Of a stretch of DNA of 5,436 nucleotides, positions 1 to 5,436 are shown one piece after another. Location of the stretch: contig CALMTJ010000407.1 of NCBI GenBank assembly GCA_937872715.1, forward strand, positions 1 to 5,436, written 5' to 3'. The first letter of the stretch is position 1. Every line of letters begins with the position of its first letter. Position numbers and translations under genes: made by a program. Below the pieces are notes generated by a model. That model did no database searches and was not told the origin of the DNA. It saw only the letters and a program-made list of their open reading frames with translations. Source of the DNA: an uncultured Methylobacteriaceae bacterium. GTDB lineage: Bacteria; Pseudomonadota; Alphaproteobacteria; Rhizobiales; Beijerinckiaceae.

Positions 1-5
1 GCAGC

Positions 6-2198
6 GTGTCCCCGCCCGATGGCTGCCCGATCCCGCTCCTCGGCGTCCTGATCGCCGTCCGGGTCTGGGATCCGGCCCCGGTCGAAATCCTCCGGCTGCG
101 CACCTTCGACGCCTTCCAGGTGCTTCGTCCCCGCCAGGCTCTGCCGCAGCCGGCCGTGATGGTGGTCGACATCGACGAGGCGAGCCTGCGCGATCTCGGG
201 CAATGGCCCTGGCCCCGGACGGTGGTGGCGGACATCGTCGACCGGCTGACGGCGGCCGGGATCGCGGCGATCGGCTTCGACATCGTCTTCGCCGAGCCGG
301 ACCGCATGTCGCCTGGCCTCATCGCCGGGAGCCTGACGGGCCTCGATCCGCAGGTGCGGGCCGCGTTGGAGAACCTGCCCAGCAACGACGAGGTCCTGGC
401 GCGCGCGATCCGGGCGTCCCGCGTGGTGCTGGGGCAGACGGCGCTCGACACGGCCGTCCCGGCGAGCCCGGACGCGCCGCCCCAGACCGGGATCGCGACG
501 CTCGGGCCGGACGCCGCCTCCTTCATCCCGAGCTTCCCGGGCATCCTCCGCAACGTGCCGGCCATCGACGCGGCGGCGGCGGGGCGGGGCCTCTTCACCA
601 TCACGCCCGAGCGCGACGGCATCGTCCGGCGGGTGCCGATCGTCATGGGGGCGGACGGCTCGATCATCCCGACCCTCACCCTGGAGATCCTGCGGGTGTT
701 GACCGGGTCCGGCTCCGTCCTGCTCAAGACGGACGCAGCCGGCGTGAGGTCGGTGGCGCTTCCAGGCTTCGAACTGCCGACCGATTCCTTCGGGCAGGTC
801 TGGGTGCACTTCAACCACCATGATCCCGCCCGCTTCATCTCGGCCCGCGACGTGGTGGCCGGCACGGTCGACCCCGCCCGGCTCGCCGGAAAGATCGTCC
901 TCGTCGGCACCTCCGCGATCGGCCTCCTGGACAACAAGACCACGCCGGTCGAGCGGGTGATGCCGGGCGTCGAGGTGCACGCCCAGCTCCTCGAAAGCGC
1001 GCTGACGAGACAGGTTCTGTTCGCGCCGAACTACGCGGCCGCGATCGAGATCGCGGTCGCGGCCGCGGTCGCGGTCGCGATCATCCTGTTCGCGCCGGTG
1101 CTCGGCGCCTTCTCGCTCCTCCTGTTCGGGGCCGTGGTGGCGGCCTGCCTCGTCGCGGCCTCCTGGCTCCGCTACGTCAACGACGGCATCCTCCTGGATG
1201 CGACCTTCCCGCTCCTATCCAGCTTCCTGGTCTACCTGACCCTCGTCTTCACGAACTATTTCCGCGAGCAGATCGGCCGCAACCGCATCCGGTCCGCCTT
1301 CGGGCAGTATCTGTCGCCTGCCCTCGTGGCTCAGCTCGCGCAATCGCCGGAGAAGCTGAAGCTCGGCGGCGAAGAGCGGGTGATGACGATCATGTTCTCG
1401 GACGTGCGGGGCTTCACCACCATCTCGGAGAGCTACAAGCACGATCCGCAGGGCCTGACCGCCCTGATGAACCGCTTCCTCACGCCGCTCACCAACGCGA
1501 TCCTCGACCAGAAGGGCACGATCGACAAATACATGGGCGACGCCATCATGGCGTTCTGGAACGCGCCGCTCGACGATCCGCGCCAAGAGCGCAACGCGTG
1601 CCTCGCCGCGCTCGACATGCTCCGGCGGCTGGCCGCCGTGAACGCCGAGCGCGAGGCGGAGGCGCTGGCCGGCGGCCACACCTACATCCCGCTGGATGTC
1701 GGCGTCGGCCTCAACACGGGCGGATGCGTCGTCGGCAACATGGGCTCGACGCTGCGCTTCGACTATTCCGTGCTGGGGGACACGGTGAACCTCGCCTCGA
1801 GGCTCGAAGGGCAGTCGAAATTCTACGGGGTCAAGGTGGTGCTGGGAGCCGGGACGGCGGCGGCGGCCCAGCGCGAGGGCTTCGCCGTCATCGAGCTCGA
1901 CCTGATCAGGGTGAAGGGCAAGACGGAGCCGGAAACCGTGTTCGCGCTCCTCGGCGACGAGACGGTGCGGTCGGGCGCCGATTTCACCCGGCTCGCGGCG
2001 AGCCACGCCGCCATGATCGCGAGCTACCGGTCGCGGGACTGGACGGGCGCCGACGAGCGGATCGCCGAATGCCGGGCGATCGCCGGCGCCCTCAAGATCT
2101 CCGGCCTCTACGACCTCTACGGGGAGCGGGTGGAGGCGTTCCGCGACGAGCCGCCGCCGGAGGATTGGGCCGGCGTCTACGTCGCCCTGTCGAAATAG
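6..2198 (+). CDS. CHASE2-domain class III adenylate/guanylate cyclase, possibly 5'-truncated
   Basis: Membrane-bound nucleotide cyclase, probably making cAMP from ATP in response to an extracytoplasmic signal. A short hydrophobic segment (about residues 8-20) is followed by a CHASE2 sensor (about 25-330, with the early motif VVDIDEASL and a QWPWPR turn). Three membrane helices follow at about 343-420, then a class III catalytic domain (about 455-650). Catalytic motifs are intact: metal-binding D466 in FSDVRGFT, K508 and metal-binding D512 in DKYMGDAIMAF, and N595 and the transition-state R599 in LGDTVNLASRLEG. The base-selecting partner of K508 is S588 (FDYSVLGD), where class IIIb enzymes usually have Thr; Lys with Thr/Ser favours ATP over GTP. 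About 80 C-terminal residues (EPETVFALLGDE onward) follow the cyclase fold. The GTG at 6 is the first start available, but the frame is open to the left edge and the first helix is short, so the true start may lie outside. Family assignment is secure; the signal sensed is unknown. Confidence 0.95.
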   Translation: MSPPDGCPIPLLGVLIAVRVWDPAPVEILRLRTFDAFQVLRPRQALPQPAVMVVDIDEASLRDLGQWPWPRTVVADIVDRLTAAGIAAIGFDIVFAEPDRMSPGLIAGSLTGLDPQVRAALENLPSNDEVLARAIRASRVVLGQTALDTAVPASPDAPPQTGIATLGPDAASFIPSFPGILRNVPAIDAAAAGRGLFTITPERDGIVRRVPIVMGADGSIIPTLTLEILRVLTGSGSVLLKTDAAGVRSVALPGFELPTDSFGQVWVHFNHHDPARFISARDVVAGTVDPARLAGKIVLVGTSAIGLLDNKTTPVERVMPGVEVHAQLLESALTRQVLFAPNYAAAIEIAVAAAVAVAIILFAPVLGAFSLLLFGAVVAACLVAASWLRYVNDGILLDATFPLLSSFLVYLTLVFTNYFREQIGRNRIRSAFGQYLSPALVAQLAQSPEKLKLGGEERVMTIMFSDVRGFTTISESYKHDPQGLTALMNRFLTPLTNAILDQKGTIDKYMGDAIMAFWNAPLDDPRQERNACLAALDMLRRLAAVNAEREAEALAGGHTYIPLDVGVGLNTGGCVVGNMGSTLRFDYSVLGDTVNLASRLEGQSKFYGVKVVLGAGTAAAAQREGFAVIELDLIRVKGKTEPETVFALLGDETVRSGADFTRLAASHAAMIASYRSRDWTGADERIAECRAIAGALKISGLYDLYGERVEAFRDEPPPEDWAGVYVALSK
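1041..1082 (+). repeat. In-frame tandem hexamer run inside the cyclase gene
   Basis: Seven consecutive six-base units, variants of GCGGTC (GCGATC, GAGATC, GCGGTC, GCGGCC, GCGGTC, GCGGTC, GCGATC), lie exactly in the reading frame. They encode alternating Ala and Val/Ile (AIEIAVAAAVAVAI, residues 346-359) in the first helix after the CHASE2 domain. Gain or loss of a unit would change helix length by two residues without a frameshift. It may simply reflect high-GC codon choice for an Ala/Val helix. Confidence 0.55.
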
Positions 2199-2214
2199 CG
2201 CGAGCGCCGGGCCG

Positions 2215-2229
2215 GTTCCGGAACGGTTC
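2215..2229. promoter_or_regulatory. Overlapping GTTC/GAAC palindromes, possible operator
   Basis: The perfect 10-base palindrome GTTCCGGAAC (2215-2224) overlaps GAACGGTTC (2221-2229), giving three alternating half-sites just after the cyclase stop codon and about 65 bases before the small ORF. Its position suits an operator for the downstream gene, or a small hairpin at the end of the cyclase transcript. No known regulator is recognised, so this is only a candidate. Confidence 0.2.
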
Positions 2230-2294
2230 TTGCGGAGGCCGACAGCGGGACACCCGTCGCTCGAGGGGGTGAGTACCAGTCCCGGAGTGCCGTC

Positions 2295-2456
2295 ATGACC
2301 CTGGTGGCAAGTCTCGGTTCGCTCGCCCTCAGCGCCGGCACCGTCGTCCTGTTCGGTCAGGAGGCGCCCGCCCGGCTCCTCGACCTCCTGAGTTCGGTCG
2401 CGGTGCTCAGCGCCTTCGTGGCGATCTGCTCGGCGGAAGCCCGCTTCGGGTCCTGA
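2295..2456 (+). CDS. Small hydrophobic membrane protein, 53 residues, unknown function
   Basis: I do not recognise this gene. It starts at ATG 2295 and ends at TGA 2454-2456. A GGAG at 2284-2287, seven bases before the ATG, is a good Shine-Dalgarno sequence and the main reason to believe the start. The protein has two hydrophobic stretches, residues 2-20 (from TLVASLGSLALSAG) and about 32-46 (LSSVAVLSAFVAICS). They are separated by a short polar turn (GQEAPARLLD), which suggests a two-helix hairpin or a single-span inner-membrane protein with a short polar tail (AEARFGS). It lies 96 bases after the cyclase on the same strand, so it could be co-transcribed or have its own promoter. A palindromic hairpin begins four bases after its stop and probably ends or stabilises the transcript. 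The alternative is a chance open frame in GC-rich DNA. Confidence 0.6.
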   Translation: MTLVASLGSLALSAGTVVLFGQEAPARLLDLLSSVAVLSAFVAICSAEARFGS

Positions 2457-2460
2457 CCGC

Positions 2461-2531
2461 CCGTCATCGCGAGCGGAGCGACGCGATCCAGGAGGCGGAC
2501 GCGGATCGCTTCACTCCGCTCGCGATGACGG
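2461..2531. repeat. REP-like palindromic intergenic element, type 1
   Basis: Two 29-base arms (2461-2489 and 2503-2531) are inverted copies matching at 27 of 29 positions, separated by a 13-base loop (2490-2502). The outer arm reads CCGTCATCGCGAGCGGAG and is mirrored by CTCCGCTCGCGATGACGG. The style (TCATCGCGAGCG...GCGATCC) matches an intergenic repeat family that I know as abundant in alphaproteobacteria; that link is from memory. It would form a long RNA hairpin directly after the small ORF, so it may act in termination or mRNA stability, although no T-run follows it. Confidence 0.85.
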
Positions 2532-2631
2532 CTTGTCGCTCAGCCCGCACGGGTTTCGGACGGCAGCGGCTCGGCACCGTAACTGTGTGTTGGCGAGGGG
2601 CCGCTAGGGTGGCGGAAACCGGGCTCACCTC

Positions 2632-4254
2632 TTGTCGTTCGTCGCGATTTTCCTCGTCAATGCCGGGCTGAGCTTCGGGCTCTCGCTCGCCGTCGCGTCC
2701 CTGATCGGGCCGGAGGCGTTCGGCCGCTACGCGATCGGCATGTCGATCGCGGTCGTCCTGAACACCGCCCTGTTCGAGGGGCTGCGGCTCGCGGCGACGC
2801 GCTTCTATTCCGAGCGCGCGCGCCGCGAGGCGCCCGCGCTCCGGTCGACCCTCGACCTCTGCTACGCGTGCGTGTCCCTCGTCCTCGTGGCGGCGTTCGC
2901 CGGGCTCATGGCCGGGTTCGATCTCAGCCTGCCGCCCGCGCTGCTCTCCGGCGCGGTCGCGGCCGGGCTCGCGCTCGCGCTGTTCGACTACCTGACCGCG
3001 CTCGCCCGGGCGCGATTCCTCGGCCGCGCCTACGCGGTTCTCCAGCTCGGGCGCGCCACGCTCGCCTTCGCCTTCGCGAGCGCGGCCGCCTGGCTGTCCG
3101 GCGATCCGGCGCTCGTCCTTGCGGGCTCGGCGGCCGCCGCGGCGATCATGGTGGCGTCGTCCTGGGCACGCTTGCGCGACCCGGGCGCCGGACCCGGGCT
3201 CGCGAGCGGGGCCCTCGTGCGTGATTTCGTCCGCTACGGGCTGCCGCTGGTGGCGGCGAGCGCGGTCTACCAATTCCTGCCGCTCGCCAACCGCCTGTGG
3301 CTCGCGGATCGCGGCGGGTTCGAGGAGGCCGGTTATTTCTCGCTCGCGGGCGAGATCGCGCTCCGGCTCTTCCAGAACCTCGGCTCCGCGCTCGACCTCG
3401 CCCTGTTCCAGCTCGCGGTCCGGGCCTCGGAACGCGACGGCGTCGAGGCCGGAGAGCGGCAGGTGGCCCGCAACCTCGCGGCGACCGCCGCCATCCTGCT
3501 GCCGGCGGCGGCCGGGCTGCTCCTCGTCTGGCCGTCCTTCGAGGCGATCTTCGTCCCGGCCTCGTTCCGAGGCCGTCTCGGGACGATCGTTCCCTTCGCG
3601 ATCCCGGCGGTCGCCGCCTACGGGCTCGTCCAGTACGGGCTGAACCCGGTCTTCCAGCTGCGCCGCCGGACGGGACCCGTGGTGGCGGCCGCGATCGTGG
3701 CGCTCGCGGTGGATGTCGGCCTCATCCTGCTGGAGCCGGGCCTGTCCAGCCCGGCCGGGTTCGCGGCCGTGCAGCTCGCGAGCTTCGGTGCAGCGCTCGT
3801 CGTGCTGACGGCCGTCGCCCTCCCGTCCGGCGCGCGGCTTCCCTGGCGGGCCCTCCTCGCCTGCTCCCTCGCGACCGGCGCCATGGCGGCTCTCCTTCAC
3901 GGGCTGCCGATGCCCGGCTCCCCGGCCGCGGCGCTCGCCTGCCAGGTAGCGGTGGGCGGGGGCACCTATCTCGCCCTCGCGCTCCTTCTGGACGTCGCGG
4001 GGATCCGGGACGTCATCCGGACGCTGCGCCGGCGGATCAGGCGCCGCGGGCAGGGGACGAGCGGCATGGCGGCGCTCATCGAAACCGTCGAGATCGGCCG
4101 TCCGGCGGCGGCAGGCAGCAAGACCCCGGGAGCTCCGGTCGGTCCGTCTTGGCCGGGCTTGGCCCGGCCATCCACGAAGGACGCTGCCGCGAGCAAGCCC
4201 TTCGACGTCACGGCCCCGGACAAACGTGGATGGCCGGGCCGAGCCCGGCCATGA
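2632..4254 (+). CDS. Polysaccharide/lipid-linked glycan flippase-like membrane protein (Wzx/MATE type)
   Basis: Probable inner-membrane translocase of the polysaccharide biosynthesis/MVF-MATE superfamily, which flips lipid-linked sugar repeats during exopolysaccharide or LPS assembly. The protein has 540 residues and about 14 hydrophobic segments between residues 2 and 455. The first reads FVAIFLVNAGLSFGLSLAVA and is followed by the GPEAFGRYAIG loop typical after helix 1 of the family. A basic stretch (about 460-472, RTLRRRIRRRGQG) follows the last helix. Residues 506-540 are encoded by a palindromic repeat and are not part of the fold. The start is uncertain. TTG 2632 is the only common start codon after the in-frame TAG at 2605-2607, it has no well-spaced Shine-Dalgarno, and the usual N-terminal basic residues are missing. 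No glycosyltransferase, polymerase or ligase lies beside it, so its substrate cannot be read from context. Family is likely; exact function is inference. Confidence 0.85.
   Translation: MSFVAIFLVNAGLSFGLSLAVASLIGPEAFGRYAIGMSIAVVLNTALFEGLRLAATRFYSERARREAPALRSTLDLCYACVSLVLVAAFAGLMAGFDLSLPPALLSGAVAAGLALALFDYLTALARARFLGRAYAVLQLGRATLAFAFASAAAWLSGDPALVLAGSAAAAAIMVASSWARLRDPGAGPGLASGALVRDFVRYGLPLVAASAVYQFLPLANRLWLADRGGFEEAGYFSLAGEIALRLFQNLGSALDLALFQLAVRASERDGVEAGERQVARNLAATAAILLPAAAGLLLVWPSFEAIFVPASFRGRLGTIVPFAIPAVAAYGLVQYGLNPVFQLRRRTGPVVAAAIVALAVDVGLILLEPGLSSPAGFAAVQLASFGAALVVLTAVALPSGARLPWRALLACSLATGAMAALLHGLPMPGSPAAALACQVAVGGGTYLALALLLDVAGIRDVIRTLRRRIRRRGQGTSGMAALIETVEIGRPAAAGSKTPGAPVGPSWPGLARPSTKDAAASKPFDVTAPDKRGWPGRARP
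4149..4252. repeat. Composite palindromic element, type 2, running into the flippase 3' end
   Basis: Two 28-base arms (4149-4176 and 4225-4252) are inverted copies matching at 26 of 28 positions, around a 48-base centre. Each arm also folds on itself: TGGCCGGGC pairs with GCCCGGCCA at 4150-4158/4162-4170 and again at 4231-4239/4243-4251, each with a three-base loop. The element can therefore form two small hairpins or one long cruciform. It lies inside the flippase reading frame, encoding WPGLARPS and later WPGRARP, and its right end supplies the TGA. It resembles the short GC-rich extragenic palindromes common in Methylobacterium-like genomes (from memory, not searched). Confidence 0.85.
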
Positions 4255-4280
4255 CGCGTGGATCATCATCGGGCTGTGTT

Positions 4281-4324
4281 GGACAAACTTAACTATGTTT
4301 GGGAGGACAACGTCAACTCTGTTT
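4281..4324. repeat. Degenerate tandem direct repeat upstream of the L,D-transpeptidase
   Basis: GGACAAACTTAACTATGTTT (4281-4300) recurs as GGACAACGTCAACTCTGTTT (4305-4324), matching at 16 of 20 positions with a 24-base period. Each copy contains spaced AAC and GTT half-sites, so a repressor or activator could bind the pair side by side. It lies about 130-175 bases before the transpeptidase ATG, in a stretch where 59 of 120 bases (4261-4380) are G or C, well below the flanks. This suggests the gene's control region, but I see no confident -35/-10 pair. Confidence 0.4.
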
Positions 4325-4454
4325 CCATGAAGGCTCGGCTTATCGGGGGTGTTCATTCTCCGCGAGGCTTGTTCTTCATGGGATGCTTAATGCTCGGGCG
4401 GACATTGGAGCGGTCCCCGGCGCCCATCCGCGCCTGATCCGAGAGTATCCCTTC

Positions 4455-5204
4455 ATGCAGCCCGGCATGCTTCTCCTCACGCTCGCCGGCGCCGTCCTGA
4501 CGGCGGGAGGAGCCCAGGCCCAGGCGCTCTACAACCAGCCGGGCGGCGCGCCGGGCTACGGAGGCGGGTTCATCGAGCTCCTGATGACCGGTCGCGATCC
4601 CGGAGCCGCGCCGCAGCGCCAGTACGGGCGGCCGGGCGCCGGATACGGCACCGCCTATTCCCGGCCTGAACCCGCCGATCCGTTCGAGGAGCCGTCCCGT
4701 CCGCGCCGGATGGCGGCGCTGCCGTCGGGCCCCGAGGCCGCGATCGTCTATGCGGAACCCTCGCCGGAATACCGGCGCCAGACGGTCGCCTATGCGGGCG
4801 GCGAGGCGCCCGGCACGATCGTGATCGATACGCCGTCGAAGTTCCTCTACCTCGTCCAAGGCGACGGGCAGGCGCTCCGCTACGGCATCGGCGTCGGCCG
4901 GCCGGGCTTCACCTGGTCGGGCCTGAAGACGATCACGGCCAAGCGCGAATGGCCGGATTGGACGCCGCCCGCCGAGATGATCAAGCGCCGCCCGGACCTG
5001 CCCCGCCACATGGCGGGGGGGCCCGGCAACCCGCTCGGCGCGCGCGCCATGTATCTCGGCTCGACGCTCTACCGCATCCACGGCACGAACGAGCCCTACA
5101 CGATCGGGCAGAACGTCTCGTCCGGCTGCATCCGGATGATGAACGAGGACGTGGAGGATCTCTACGAGCGGGTCCGGGTCGGAACCCGCGTCAAGGTGAT
5201 CTGA
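4455..5204 (+). CDS. Secreted L,D-transpeptidase, YkuD/ErfK family
   Basis: Periplasmic enzyme expected to form 3-3 cross-links in peptidoglycan or to attach proteins to it. From ATG 4455 the protein has 249 residues. Residues 1-24 form a signal peptide (MLLLTLAGAVLTAGGAQAQA core, probable cleavage after AQA). A Gly/Pro/Arg-rich linker (about 25-119) and a YkuD catalytic domain (about 120-249) follow. The catalytic signature is complete: H209 in IHGTN, then SSGCIRM with nucleophile C225 and R227. ATG 4455 is chosen because GAGAG at 4441-4445 is correctly spaced and the signal peptide begins there. The frame stays open to TTG 4299, which would add a non-conserved-looking 52 residues, and ATG 4467 is also possible. 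The signal peptide lacks the usual N-terminal Lys/Arg with either start. The gene is probably a single unit, with its control region in 4255-4454 and a hairpin after its stop. Confidence 0.93.
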   Translation: MQPGMLLLTLAGAVLTAGGAQAQALYNQPGGAPGYGGGFIELLMTGRDPGAAPQRQYGRPGAGYGTAYSRPEPADPFEEPSRPRRMAALPSGPEAAIVYAEPSPEYRRQTVAYAGGEAPGTIVIDTPSKFLYLVQGDGQALRYGIGVGRPGFTWSGLKTITAKREWPDWTPPAEMIKRRPDLPRHMAGGPGNPLGARAMYLGSTLYRIHGTNEPYTIGQNVSSGCIRMMNEDVEDLYERVRVGTRVKVI

Positions 5205-5220
5205 CCTTCGGGGACGAGAA

Positions 5221-5242
5221 CGGCCGGGCGAGTGCCCGGCCG
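5221..5242. terminator. GC-rich hairpin between convergent genes, probable bidirectional terminator
   Basis: A perfect nine-base stem (CGGCCGGGC / GCCCGGCCG) with the four-base loop GAGT lies 16 bases after the transpeptidase stop and 26 bases beyond the stop of the convergent minus-strand gene. Because the stem is symmetrical it could end both transcripts. No strong T-run follows on either strand, so factor-assisted termination or 3'-end protection is as likely as classic intrinsic termination. Confidence 0.65.
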
Positions 5243-5268
5243 TCGAGAGACGTCGTCGTTGCGTGGGA

Positions 5269-5436
5269 TCAGGTCCAGGAATCGTCCCCGCCGCCACCGC
5301 CGAAATCGCCGCCGCCGTCGAAGGACGCGTCCTGGAAGCCGGCATCGGAGCCTCCGGTGTCGAACCCGCCATTGTCGAACCCGGCATTTCCGAAGCCGGC
5401 GCTATCGCCCCCGAACGTGCCCCCGCCGCTGAACGC
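5269..5436 (-). CDS. C-terminal fragment of a Gly/Phe/Asp-rich protein, runs off the right edge
   Basis: Reading the minus strand from the right edge gives 55 codons and a TGA at 5271-5269. The peptide has repeated GF and GGF units (AGFGNAGFDNGGFDTGGSDAG) and ends in a glycine run closed by GGGGGDDSWT. Such Gly-rich tails with a terminal acidic-Ser-Trp group are seen at the end of several bacterial membrane or envelope proteins, where they form flexible tails; the catalytic or membrane part would lie outside the window. The gene converges on the transpeptidase, with a shared hairpin between them. Family cannot be named from this fragment. The opposite strand gives an arginine-rich frame that looks like a shadow. 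The frame choice rests on repeat regularity and the plausible ending. Confidence 0.6.
   Translation of the reverse strand, partial: AFSGGGTFGGDSAGFGNAGFDNGGFDTGGSDAGFQDASFDGGGDFGGGGGDDSWT

Noticed and set aside
1215..2006. Minus-strand open frame opposite the cyclase catalytic domain
   Set aside because: It mirrors conserved catalytic codons and shows no domain of its own, so it is a shadow frame.
2220..2245. Possible EcfG-type general stress promoter (GGAAC at 2220-2224)
   Set aside because: The alphaproteobacterial consensus needs CGTT about 16-17 bases downstream. That position reads GACA/ACAG, so the -10 element is missing.
2461..4252. CRISPR array or complete transposon from the repeats
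   Set aside because: The two inverted elements differ in sequence, occur once each here, have no regular spacers, and enclose a flippase gene rather than a transposase.
2464..4356. Long minus-strand open frame (about 630 residues) opposite the flippase
   Set aside because: It is rich in Arg, Glu, Gly and Pro with no recognisable domain, as expected for the antisense of a GC-rich membrane-protein gene. The plus-strand frame has clear membrane helices and family features.
4369..4392. TTGTTC ... TTAATG as a sigma-70 promoter for the transpeptidase
   Set aside because: The spacer is only 12 bases, too short for a standard -35/-10 pair.
4299..4454. Upstream TTG start extending the transpeptidase by 52 residues
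   Set aside because: The extension would bury the signal peptide inside the protein, has no domain-like content and overlaps the tandem repeat. ATG 4455 has a GAGAG at correct spacing and begins the signal peptide.
4353..5387. Minus-strand open frame of about 344 residues across the transpeptidase
   Set aside because: It is Arg-rich low-complexity sequence antisense to a gene with intact HGTN and SSGCIRM motifs, and it crosses the hairpin at 5221-5242. It is a codon-bias shadow.
5232..5432. Plus-strand arginine-rich ORF of 66 residues at the right edge
   Set aside because: Runs of Arg arise from reading the Gly-rich repeat tail on the other strand. It also starts inside the terminator hairpin.

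Overview
This is a very GC-rich window whose proteins and repeats look alphaproteobacterial. The order Hyphomicrobiales, and within it a Methylobacterium/Methylorubrum- or Microvirga-like genome, is my best guess. It rests on three things: the CHASE2-cyclase sequence style, the short alanine-rich membrane proteins, and two palindromic intergenic repeats of types common in that group. Genus is inference; no rRNA or other marker gene is present.

Layout, left to right. (1) A nearly complete class III adenylate/guanylate cyclase with an extracytoplasmic CHASE2 sensor runs from the left edge to 2198. (2) A 53-residue hydrophobic protein of unknown function (2295-2456) has a good ribosome binding site. 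(3) A 71-bp hairpin-forming palindromic repeat (2461-2531) starts four bases after its stop codon. (4) A Wzx/MATE-type polysaccharide flippase-like membrane protein occupies 2632-4254. Its last 35 residues and its stop codon come from a second, unrelated palindromic repeat (4149-4252). (5) A less GC-rich 200-bp spacer (4255-4454) carries a degenerate tandem direct repeat. (6) A secreted L,D-transpeptidase (YkuD family) lies at 4455-5204. (7) A GC-rich hairpin (5221-5242) separates it from a convergent minus-strand gene. Only that gene's Gly/Phe/Asp-rich C-terminus (55 residues) lies in the window.

The genes do not form an obvious single pathway. The cyclase makes a nucleotide second messenger, the flippase probably moves lipid-linked glycans, and the transpeptidase cross-links peptidoglycan. 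The last two both concern the envelope, but the palindromic elements and spacers between them argue for separate transcription units. I see no tRNA, rRNA, CRISPR array, transposase or phage gene. I do not see a convincing new multi-gene system. The most unusual feature is the repeat-derived C-terminal extension of the flippase.
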